Source: an uncultured bacterium (GTDB lineage Bacteria > Bacteroidota > Bacteroidia > Bacteroidales > Bacteroidaceae). From it: a DNA stretch of 47,590 bases. The position numbers and the translations under genes are program-made. Under the pieces are notes generated by a model. The model did not search any database and had not been told where the DNA came from. It saw nothing but the letters and a program-made list of their open reading frames with translations. The DNA is taken from the NCBI GenBank assembly GCA_946188155.1, contig CAMHUC010000025.1, forward strand, positions 1 through 47,590. The letters run 5' to 3'. This document shows, one piece after another, positions 40,217-47,118 of this stretch; the first letter of the stretch is position 1, and every line of letters begins with the position of its first letter.

Positions 40217-40470
40217 ACCCAACCTCCTTTCTGCTTTCTCCAGTTGACAGTCACTTCGGCGTCCAGTTCCCCGGTGCCTCCACATGTCGGACAGGTCACT
40301 TTCGCCCATCCGCGACGGTCTGCGTCAGGGTTGCCATCATCCTGCCGCCAGCCCCAGCCATTGCCGTTGCAGTCAGGACAGGTAAATCCCTTTGCCGTGA
40401 AACGCTCCGGCCTCGCTTCTCTCAGCACCGCCGGTGCCGAAAGTTCAATCATTTGTCTTTTTCTGCTCAT
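40213..40470 (-). CDS. DnaJ-type zinc finger protein, 85 residues
   Basis: The two motifs CPDCNGNGWG (near 31) and CPTCGGTG (near 60) are the CxxCxGxG repeats of the DnaJ cysteine-rich domain, binding one zinc. There is no J domain. Such small proteins are common in phage early operons and may act as chaperone adaptors. The stop overlaps the next start. Confidence 0.75.
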   Translation of the reverse strand: MSRKRQMIELSAPAVLREARPERFTAKGFTCPDCNGNGWGWRQDDGNPDADRRGWAKVTCPTCGGTGELDAEVTVNWRKQKGGWV

Positions 40471-40474
40471 ATCA

Positions 40475-40678
40475 CTAAAGTTTTACGATGTTTACTTTCT
40501 CGGCTGCTTGCAGCCACTTGATAATTCTCGCCGCATAAAGCGGGTCGGTAGTCTCTATCACACGGCAACCCTTGGTCTTGGCCTTGCGGAGCGTTATGTC
40601 TGCCTCGCCCTTATACATCCAGTCGTCGATAATGCCGGACACCCGGTCGCCTTTCACTAATATCTGGTACTTCTCCAT
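40475..40678 (-). CDS. Early protein of unknown function, 67 residues
   Basis: A 67-residue protein beginning MEKYQILVKGDRVSG with a helical Lys-rich second half and no Cys cluster. It follows the next upstream gene by 3 bp. I do not recognise a family. Confidence 0.55.
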   Translation of the reverse strand: MEKYQILVKGDRVSGIIDDWMYKGEADITLRKAKTKGCRVIETTDPLYAARIIKWLQAAEKVNIVKL

Positions 40679-40681
40679 GCG

Positions 40682-40873
40682 CTAACTGATATAAAAATAA
40701 ACAGTAAACCGATATTCCCTCCGTAGTCGTCTCACTTGGATAATCGCATCAGGGTCGCTTCCGTAGGGCAGTTCTATTATCCTCTGCTTTGTGTCACATA
40801 CCACGCCCTTCTTTCTGAGCTTATACAGGATATTGCTCCGACGTTTGCTCGTGTTCGTGTATTTGTTAGCCAT
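40682..40873 (-). CDS. Small basic early protein, 63 residues
   Basis: Start chosen at 40873 (MANKYTNTSKRRSNILYKLR); an AAGGAGG sequence lies 13 bp upstream inside the previous gene. The basic N-terminal half followed by a short IELPYGSDPDAIIQV segment suggests a nucleic-acid contact. Function unknown. Confidence 0.55.
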   Translation of the reverse strand: MANKYTNTSKRRSNILYKLRKKGVVCDTKQRIIELPYGSDPDAIIQVRRLRREYRFTVYFYIS

Positions 40874-41549
40874 CTTCCGACACCTCCTTTCCTTCTGCCG
40901 CCGTGCCCGAGGCTTCTCCCTCGGGTTCGCCCAGCGCATACTTGATAGCCCCTTCTTCCCAGATAATGAACGGCACACCTGGCCTGTCCATGAAACGGCT
41001 CTTGCAACTGGCCTTGAAGCCCTCAACGAAAATCTTGATGTCGGCATCATATTCCACCTTTTTAGCCGCACGGCCCTCTGGACGCGAACCTTCAGCATGG
41101 CTGATGAAGATAAACAGCTTCCCCGGATGCTCCTCTTTCAGCTGCTTGTAGCCTGCATAACTCAGGCCGCTATACTGGAAAGAATCCACAATCACCACAG
41201 AAGGGCTTTTCTTTCGCTTCAGACGCTCCGAAAGCATGTTCATGGGTTCTCTGTCAAGAATGACAAAACGACGCGCCACGTCGGCCATTCCGTGCCTTCT
41301 GAGCGATTTCTGAACACTCAGCCCGGTGCTTTCCTCCAGACTGTCATAAATGACCTTCTCAAACTTGCACAGATACTTGGCCAGCTGCATCACAAACGAG
41401 GTCTTGCCGTTGCCGCTATGGCCCCAGACGAGCCACGTGCCGCTCTTGGCTGGCCGCCCCAATGAAGCCTCCCACGCTCCCGTGAAGGGAAACGAGGGAA
41501 TCTTCATCGCAAGCACCTCCGTCGGACTATATGCTCTCCTCAGCTTCAT
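40866..41549 (-). CDS. RecA-like P-loop ATPase
   Basis: The start is placed at 41549 (MKLRRAYSPTEVL); 41570 is also open, but overlaps more of the previous gene. The P-loop GHSGNGKT (43-50 from this start) and a VVIVDSF Walker B near 118 followed by an FIFISHAEGSRPEGRAAKK segment match RecA/DnaB-fold ATPases such as RadA-like helicases. It probably helps phage DNA replication or repair. The acidic C-terminus (EGEASGTAAEGKEVSEDG) resembles those of ssDNA-partner proteins. Confidence 0.75.
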   Translation of the reverse strand: MKLRRAYSPTEVLAMKIPSFPFTGAWEASLGRPAKSGTWLVWGHSGNGKTSFVMQLAKYLCKFEKVIYDSLEESTGLSVQKSLRRHGMADVARRFVILDREPMNMLSERLKRKKSPSVVIVDSFQYSGLSYAGYKQLKEEHPGKLFIFISHAEGSRPEGRAAKKVEYDADIKIFVEGFKASCKSRFMDRPGVPFIIWEEGAIKYALGEPEGEASGTAAEGKEVSEDG

Positions 41550-41784
41550 TTCCTTGGTCTTCTTTTTCAACAGATATAACTTTATACTTCAAAAAGCCAC
41601 GAATGATATTGGGGTATTTGTGTATTGGGCAAGGAAGTCCTACTTTTACCATCCAAAGTGGCACATAAGCATCTTTCCATATTTCATTTTGAAATGGTCC
41701 AGCTTCTTCGACAAGAGAGCCCTCATTCACACGTAGCCAAAGAAGATCCTGCCCCATGTCCTCTAAGTTTATTCTTGTAATCAT
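41527..41784 (-). CDS. Early protein of unknown function, 85 residues
   Basis: An 85-residue protein beginning MITRINLEDMGQD with several Trp residues and a DAYVPLWMVKVG stretch. It starts 1 bp after the MuB-like gene stop and overlaps the next gene. I do not recognise a family; base composition is more AT-rich than its neighbours, which may mark a recent gain. Confidence 0.55.
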   Translation of the reverse strand: MITRINLEDMGQDLLWLRVNEGSLVEEAGPFQNEIWKDAYVPLWMVKVGLPCPIHKYPNIIRGFLKYKVISVEKEDQGNEAEESI

Positions 41785-41785
41785 G

Positions 41786-42664
41786 TCAGGCTCCTTTCTT
41801 CAGTTTCTCAATCTCGGTATAAACCCGCCTCAGTCCGCCACCGCTGCCGTGGACTATCTGCATCACATCGGCACCGGCTGGGGCGTTCACCTTCGCCACA
41901 ATGGCCGCCTGGGCCTTCAGGAACTTCCCCCGTTCCTTCTCGTCCTCCGGCGTGACCCGGCTGTAAGTGTCACCAAAGCGGCTCAGCATCTCGGCATAGC
42001 CCACCTTCATGCCCTCCACGTTGCGGGCTATCTTGGCCCGCAGACCGTCGGCCCCCATCATGTACCAACCGCAGCAACGCTCCGTGGCATTCCACAGGGC
42101 TTTCAGTTCCAGAAAAGCCTCATATTGCAGGTCTCCTGCCTCGTCAAGCACCACCAACGGTGTGTCGAGGGTCTTCATGTAGGCTACCAGGTCTTCATAC
42201 ACGTCATAGTAACTGCCAATGCTTGTCACGCCGAACTCCTTGGCTATCTTACGCACCAGCTTGCGCTTGGTCTTCACCTGACTGCAGTCGATATACACGG
42301 CATTCTTGTGGGCCTTAACGTAAGCCCGGGCCGTGAAGGTCTTGCCAATGTTGGGAACGTCACACAGGATGGCACTCACACCGCTTTCCTGGCACAAGCC
42401 TAACTGAGCCATGATGAAGCGGAACGTCGGGGTCTCGGCGGCCTTCCACTCCATTTCCTCACGCAGCACCACGCCAAGACGACGGGCTATGCCCACCCAA
42501 CCGGCATCACTCACCTGCTTCTCGTAGTTGCCTTTCTTGATGACGTTATACACTGAGGGCGATATGCCCAGGGCCACAGCGTGCTTGTTGTCGCTGGGGT
42601 AGTTCTCGCGGTCGGCAGCAACAGCAGCCGCTATCCGCTCCTTAATCTCCTTGCTGATTTCCAT
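41786..42664 (-). CDS. MuB-like transposition ATPase
   Basis: A 292-residue AAA+ ATPase. The N-terminus has a small DNA-binding helix-turn-helix (AVALGISPSVYNVIKK). Walker A is DVPNIGKT (102-109), lacking the usual first Gly, and Walker B is VVLDEA (171-176). In Mu, MuB binds target DNA as filaments, activates the transposase and gives target immunity. It follows the transposase gene after 29 bp, as in Mu. Confidence 0.9.
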   Translation of the reverse strand: MEISKEIKERIAAAVAADRENYPSDNKHAVALGISPSVYNVIKKGNYEKQVSDAGWVGIARRLGVVLREEMEWKAAETPTFRFIMAQLGLCQESGVSAILCDVPNIGKTFTARAYVKAHKNAVYIDCSQVKTKRKLVRKIAKEFGVTSIGSYYDVYEDLVAYMKTLDTPLVVLDEAGDLQYEAFLELKALWNATERCCGWYMMGADGLRAKIARNVEGMKVGYAEMLSRFGDTYSRVTPEDEKERGKFLKAQAAIVAKVNAPAGADVMQIVHGSGGGLRRVYTEIEKLKKGA

Positions 42665-42693
42665 ATTCTAATACTGTTTTAATGGGTTTCTAA

Positions 42694-44853
42694 TTACATA
42701 CTTGCCACGCCAGCCGCCGCATAACGGTCAGCGTCCATATATTCCGAAAAGTCCTCCTCGTCCAGCTGTTCTGTATGCTGCTGTACCACAGCAGCTCCTT
42801 CCACGGCCTCCTCGATTGCCTCCTTTTCCTCCGGCCTGATGACTACCACGGGTTGAATCTTCCCGTCCTTCATCATCTTGTCAAACTGGCTCACATACTT
42901 GGCCTGCTCCACGTAGGCGGCCTTGTCGGCCTCCGTCTGCTCCGCAGTGGCCTCGTTGTACTTCGCCACCGGCTTGCAAACGCAGATGAACTCGTCACCC
43001 TGCCAGAGATAGACCTCAGTCACCTTGCCGTCAGCATCGGGCAGCCAATAGGCATCCACCTTCAGGTTCCTCGGCTCCAGTTTCTCTATCACGTCTGGAG
43101 AGGGAAGCCCGAACTGCTCGTACTGCACGGTCACATACATATTCTGCCGGATGGTGGTCGCGGTCTTCTCGCCGATGTAGCGGTAGAGGTAGCTCTTATC
43201 CCAAGGGCGCAACTCCGGGTTCTGACGCGCACACAGCACGTCCCACCTCGTCATGCCGGGGTACATCTTCTGGTTGGGGTGCAGTTCATGGTTGTACTCC
43301 TCGATGGCTCTCAGGTCATCGGCCACCAGTTCCTCATAGGTGTAGCTCTTTTCCTTGTAGGTGTCGTTTTTCTCGTCATACACCTTCTCTATCTTCGGAC
43401 GGTTGGCCTCCAGCTTCGAGTACCAGCGGCCAATGCCCACCTGTAGTTTCTTCTCGGTGCCGTACTTCTTTGCCCGGTTGAAGTGCTCGGCACGTTTCTC
43501 CCTCGAGTTACCGGGGTTACACCAGCGAACCATCGGGAACACCACACCGGCCTTCATCAGACCGTCACTAAACGATTCCACAAGGTGGTGCTCCACCTCC
43601 AGTTCCATCGGCGTGTAGAAGCCGTTGCGGTCAAGCATCCTGAACATATCCCTCATGCAGTCCACAAACAGGTCGCGGGTCTTCAGACGGTTGTAGGCAC
43701 GGCCCACCACGGCTCCGCTCACCACGTCGTAGGCATAGTAGGCCTTAACCCGCTGACCGTTGTGCATCGGCCTCGGAAGGTCGCGGTCATCCAGCGACAC
43801 CTTGCTCAGGGCATAGACGGCGTGCGCTCTCAGGTGGTAGGGACGGTACTCGTTGTTGAAGTCCCACTGCGTGTCGTGAAGCTTGGCACGCAGGGCCTTG
43901 TTCTTCGGGGTGTTCAGATAGTTGGCAATGGTCGCTTCACTCAGCACCAGCGGATTGCCTTTTTTATCCACAAACTGGCTCGGCTCAAACAACTCGCCCG
44001 TCTCGGGGTCGGCAACAGTCACCTCGCCCTTCACGAACATATTGTAAAGTTCGGCAACGGTGGTGTTGTACGGACGCTCTGGCAGGCTGTCTAAACTCAG
44101 TATAAGCCGCTCGATGTTATAGCTCACCTTGCGGGTGTTCTGGTTCCTGAACTTCTTCGAGATCAGCGTCTCATAACCGTCCGTCTGGAACTGTTTCACC
44201 GTGTCACGAAACCTGTGAGCACTCTTGGGCAGCGTGTGACCCGTCTCAGCCTGGTAGAAACTGATAACACCCACTATCTCACCCCAGTTCACCGTTGGAC
44301 CGTGCATCGCCCGGCGCATAATGTTCGTGTCGCTCACGACGGCCACAACGGCCTGCACTACGCTCGCGTTCACCGTGTACTCGTTTATCTTATCTGGAGG
44401 CAGGGCACCACCATCATCAAAACGGTATCTCGTGTAATACTCACGGGCCTTGGCATCCAGACGGTAGTGCTGACCAAACCAGTCTTTCAAAACGTTCTGC
44501 TCCATATCTCCATATTTCTCCTTGATGGCCTCGCGGAAACGCAACGGCAAGGTGGCTACCTCTATCAATGCGTAAGTGGAGGCACCACCGCCACGACGTA
44601 CCACGTTAATCTGACCGCGCTTCTTCAACTGTTTATAATTCGGCTCACTCATAATAGGGGCAAGTATCTTCAGCGGCACGTCCTGAGGGCGTCTGCCGTT
44701 CAGCACGCGGCTGTGGCTCCAATCCACCTTCACGCCCATCGCTGCCTTGCTGCCATCGGCCAACTCCGTCAAGGCACGACCGCCAACCACAGGCCGGTCG
44801 TCATAAGTCAGGTCCTGAGCCGATATGCACAATATCTTGCCGTAATACTCCAT
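42694..44853 (-). CDS. MuA-like DDE transposase
   Basis: A 719-residue transposase. The N-terminus holds DNA-binding domains; the catalytic rve-type core begins about 340 and has an acidic residue in SLDDRDLP (355-356), a second in MELEVEHHLV (416-425) and the Glu of NSREKRAEHFNR (456), followed by the C-terminal beta barrel and a Glu-rich tail that may contact MuB. It pairs the two phage ends and performs strand transfer. At the second catalytic position the sequence offers Glu and not the usual Asp. Length is close to Mu A (663). Confidence 0.93.
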   Translation of the reverse strand: MEYYGKILCISAQDLTYDDRPVVGGRALTELADGSKAAMGVKVDWSHSRVLNGRRPQDVPLKILAPIMSEPNYKQLKKRGQINVVRRGGGASTYALIEVATLPLRFREAIKEKYGDMEQNVLKDWFGQHYRLDAKAREYYTRYRFDDGGALPPDKINEYTVNASVVQAVVAVVSDTNIMRRAMHGPTVNWGEIVGVISFYQAETGHTLPKSAHRFRDTVKQFQTDGYETLISKKFRNQNTRKVSYNIERLILSLDSLPERPYNTTVAELYNMFVKGEVTVADPETGELFEPSQFVDKKGNPLVLSEATIANYLNTPKNKALRAKLHDTQWDFNNEYRPYHLRAHAVYALSKVSLDDRDLPRPMHNGQRVKAYYAYDVVSGAVVGRAYNRLKTRDLFVDCMRDMFRMLDRNGFYTPMELEVEHHLVESFSDGLMKAGVVFPMVRWCNPGNSREKRAEHFNRAKKYGTEKKLQVGIGRWYSKLEANRPKIEKVYDEKNDTYKEKSYTYEELVADDLRAIEEYNHELHPNQKMYPGMTRWDVLCARQNPELRPWDKSYLYRYIGEKTATTIRQNMYVTVQYEQFGLPSPDVIEKLEPRNLKVDAYWLPDADGKVTEVYLWQGDEFICVCKPVAKYNEATAEQTEADKAAYVEQAKYVSQFDKMMKDGKIQPVVVIRPEEKEAIEEAVEGAAVVQQHTEQLDEEDFSEYMDADRYAAAGVASM

Positions 44854-44864
44854 AGTCCTTGTTC

Positions 44865-44890
44865 CGTATGCTGCCGTATCACAGCAGCCA
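44865..44890. repeat. Short hairpin ahead of the transposase gene
   Basis: GTATGCTGCCGTATCACAGC (44867 onward) forms a 5-bp stem GCTGC/GCAGC and closely resembles the hairpin at 46829-46853, with compensating changes in the stem. It occupies the 37-bp gap between two early genes. Confidence 0.4.
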
Positions 44891-45277
44891 CTACATAGTC
44901 AGTGCCATCTGTTCAACCTCAGCCTGCAAAGCCTCCCACTCGGGAATCGTCAGCCCCTGGTCCCTGCGCTTCTCAACACCGTCAACAAGCAGCACACTCA
45001 CACCGGTCTCCTTGTAAAGCACCAGCTTGAACCTCGTGCCCAGCGTCTGCGTCATGGTCTTCTCCACCTCCTCGTGGCTGGTCTCCCATTCCAGGCTCAT
45101 GCCACCATCCACAATCACACCACCGCACTGCTTCACGGCAACATATCGCACCTTGCGCGAAATCTCGCTGTCAGTCTTCCATGTCAGCGCGTTCCAGATA
45201 CTTACCCGACTCAGATGCGGAAATGCCTTGTTCAACTTGTTACGACCTGTCTGGTCCAATGAAATTCTCTTCGACAT
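44891..45277 (-). CDS. Early protein of unknown function, 128 residues
   Basis: A 128-residue protein beginning MSKRISLDQTGRNKLNKAF, with a basic N-terminus that may bind DNA, a beta-type middle (GGVIVDGGMSLEWETS) and an acidic helical end. It lies between the first early gene and the transposase, the place where Mu has ner, but no HTH of the Ner type is clear. Confidence 0.55.
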   Translation of the reverse strand: MSKRISLDQTGRNKLNKAFPHLSRVSIWNALTWKTDSEISRKVRYVAVKQCGGVIVDGGMSLEWETSHEEVEKTMTQTLGTRFKLVLYKETGVSVLLVDGVEKRRDQGLTIPEWEALQAEVEQMALTM

Positions 45278-45289
45278 AATGTTACCTCC

Positions 45290-45724
45290 TTATTTTTTTA
45301 AGTTGTTAATAATCGTCTCTCTGTCCTTATCGTCCAGACGGTAGCCCTTCTCAACACGACGGCGCGTCACCTCCTTCTGGCCGACAAGCCACAAGGCCTT
45401 CTTTGTCAATTCCTGTGCCGTCCACTCCTCTGTTGTGCATCCGAGGTTGGCGTCCGCAATCTCCAGCATACCGTCAGCAGCATCACTGAGCATCTCCTGA
45501 CATTCATTCGTCATCAGCTGCTGCTCCTGCAAAGCCTTGTTCAGATTGTAGGCCGTAGCAAATAGTCCCTTCACCAGCTCACTACCGCCAAACTGCATCC
45601 ACTCCCGGCAGAACGTGTCCTTGTCCATACCATCACCGGCTGCCATATACATGGCATTGGCCTCTACATACTCTTCCTGAGTCACCGAGCGACCTATGCG
45701 CTCCTCAAATTCCTTCTGTAACAT
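45290..45724 (-). CDS. First early-operon protein, 144 residues
   Basis: A helical, acidic 144-residue protein starting about 80 bp after the early promoter. It starts MLQKEFEERIGRSVTQ, a form resembling N-termini of small phage proteins, and ends in a Lys/Arg-rich helix. No family is recognised. Being first in the operon it may counter the host or the repressor. Confidence 0.55.
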   Translation of the reverse strand: MLQKEFEERIGRSVTQEEYVEANAMYMAAGDGMDKDTFCREWMQFGGSELVKGLFATAYNLNKALQEQQLMTNECQEMLSDAADGMLEIADANLGCTTEEWTAQELTKKALWLVGQKEVTRRRVEKGYRLDDKDRETIINNLKK

Positions 45725-45790
45725 GTCTTTTTTACTTTTTATGATGAAACATTCTTCTATCTCGATAAATTTTTGTAATTTTGGCGCCGC

Positions 45791-45805
45791 ATTAACGGCG
45801 TTAAT
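45791..45805. promoter_or_regulatory. Palindromic operator 1
   Basis: ATTAACG-G-CGTTAAT is a perfect 15-bp palindrome just downstream of the early transcription start, and just after a -7-like element (TAATTTTG, 45776-45783) for the repressor gene, so one site could control both directions. Confidence 0.6.
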
Positions 45806-45812
45806 TCGGATG

Positions 45813-45843
45813 CAAAGATACAGAATTTCTGTAATACAACAAA
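45813..45843 (-). promoter_or_regulatory. Early promoter
   Basis: On the - strand TTTG (45840-45843) and TATCTTTG (45813-45820) are exactly 19 nt apart, an excellent match to the Bacteroidetes promoter. It drives the transposase operon. Confidence 0.85.
45820..45832. promoter_or_regulatory. Palindromic operator 2 inside the early promoter
   Basis: ACAGAA-T-TTCTGT is a perfect 13-bp palindrome lying between the -7 and -33 boxes of the early promoter, where a bound repressor would block polymerase. Confidence 0.65.
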
Positions 45844-45859
45844 ATAAATTTCAGAAAAA

Positions 45860-46378
45860 ATGGATTTATACGAGCAAATTTTAACAAAAGAAGAAATAAA
45901 CAAGCGTTTTAAGAGGGCTGTAACTGCCATTTTGTCCAAAGGACTTATCTCCAGTAAAGCGGGTCTTGCAGACTCGCTAAAGGTAAAACCTGCAAAATTT
46001 TCAGAAATTCTGAATGACAGAATGAACGCAGGAGTAGATATGATTGCTATAATGTGTGATTATTACCACGTTTCTCCAGATTGGATTCTAATGGGAAGAG
46101 GGAATAACGTATTTAGGAAAAATGAACTTCCAAAATACTGGATTGATGATGAGGACCTTGATGTAGAATACCACGAACCAGAAGAATTCATAAATTCTGT
46201 AGGACAAACAGATAAGGTCTCAGTAGCTCCTTTTATGGACTTGATTCATGAAAAAGACGTTGTAATTAGGGAGCAAGCAGAAGAAATCGGTCGCCTCAAA
46301 GCACGTATCGAAGAACTTGAACGCCGTAGGGGGGACAATGCGTCAGATGCAGCCACACCAAATGCCCGTGTCGGGTAA
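45860..46378 (+). CDS. HTH repressor (immunity repressor candidate)
   Basis: A 172-residue protein encoded divergently from the early operon, as the c repressor of Mu is. The N-terminal 75 residues form a Xre/Cro-type helix-turn-helix (SKAGLADSLKVKPAKFSEIL) with the YYHVSPDWILMGRG segment that ends many phage repressor domains. The C-terminus is a leucine-zipper-like coiled coil (EEIGRLKARIEELERR), so it likely dimerises. No LexA-type self-cleaving peptidase is present, so induction must work in another way. Confidence 0.85.
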   Translation: MDLYEQILTKEEINKRFKRAVTAILSKGLISSKAGLADSLKVKPAKFSEILNDRMNAGVDMIAIMCDYYHVSPDWILMGRGNNVFRKNELPKYWIDDEDLDVEYHEPEEFINSVGQTDKVSVAPFMDLIHEKDVVIREQAEEIGRLKARIEELERRRGDNASDAATPNARVG

Positions 46379-46875
46379 GCCACCTGCATGTCATCAAAGG
46401 TGGTCGCCTGGAATAGCCACGGTGCCCTGCGGTTCTCCGCAGGGGCCACTCACACGCCGCACACACGCATTTTCAGCCCAGCCAAAGCCCTCCAAAAACA
46501 CCTAAAACCCCGATAAATAGGCACTTCTCGCGTATATATAATAATGTGTACCCCCCAAAAATAGGGGTATTTTCACCCCTCTAAAACATCAAAAACCTCC
46601 ACTTGTAAGTGGCAGCAACGCACTTTCCCACCAGATACCCCCCCCGAAATTTTGGAAAATGTAACCCCAAGTGTAACCCCTCTCGCGCTGAAAATGTAAC
46701 CCCTCTCCGTAACCCCTTTTGTAACCCCTCTCTAAAAAACACCCACTTTTTGCCACAAAAATAGGGGAGCGCATCACTCCCCCAATGGTTTCCTGTAGGC
46801 CGTGGTTCTGTCACGGCTCCTTTGTCCTGTATGCCGTCGTATCACGACGGCCCCATAAGCCCTCAGAAAGCCGTT
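46379..46875. other. Intergenic region at the phage left end
   Basis: No gene is supported. It holds a possible terminator for the repressor (CCACCT/AGGTGG, 46380-46403), a perfect 8-bp hairpin (46425-46444), short palindromes rich in GGGG/CCCC, five GTAACCCC iterons (46661-46728) and two neighbouring hairpins (46799-46817 and 46833-46851). Confidence 0.6.
46661..46728. repeat. Five GTAACCCC iterons
   Basis: GTAACCCC begins at 46661, 46673, 46696, 46709 and 46721, so spacings are 12, 23, 13 and 12 bp, close to multiples of one helical turn. They lie about 0.85 kb from the phage left end, comparable to where Mu has its internal activation sequence and operators. A binding site for a phage or host protein is likely; which one is unknown. 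Confidence 0.6.
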
Positions 46876-47118
46876 CTAACGCCCTTTTAACCCTCCGTGT
46901 TTACTCCCGCCCGATATGAGCGTAGATTGCTTGATAATGGCCTTTTTAGTGGCCACAGAGCCGTTTCCAGACAGCCCAGCGTGCAGCAGGTAGTTCTTCG
47001 TGGCTCCCACCTCCTCAGCCGTCAGCACCGTGTAAACCGCCGATATACTCGAAAAATAGTAGTCCTTGCGCTCATAGCGTCCACGCGTGAGCAGATGTAC
47101 ATGTATAACCTTTGCCAT
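46876..47118 (-). CDS. Small Bacteroidales protein, 80 residues
   Basis: Start chosen at 47118 (MAKVIHVHLLTRGRYERKDY). It belongs in style to a group of small proteins common in Bacteroidales that start MAKVIHVH and have a YYFSSISAVY segment; no function is known to me. A -7-like element TATATTTG (47155-47162) lies upstream, with a poor -33. The gene lies inside the putative transposase-site boundary, so it is phage-borne. Confidence 0.7.
   Translation of the reverse strand: MAKVIHVHLLTRGRYERKDYYFSSISAVYTVLTAEEVGATKNYLLHAGLSGNGSVATKKAIIKQSTLISGGSKHGGLKGR

Noticed and set aside
46661..46728. GTAACCCC repeats as a CRISPR array
   Set aside because: Repeats of 8 bp with 4-15 bp gaps are too short and irregular, and no cas genes are present.
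46581..46814. Frame reading through the iterons on the - strand (77 residues)
   Set aside because: The product is made of repeated GL and RG residues from the iterons and starts inside a hairpin.
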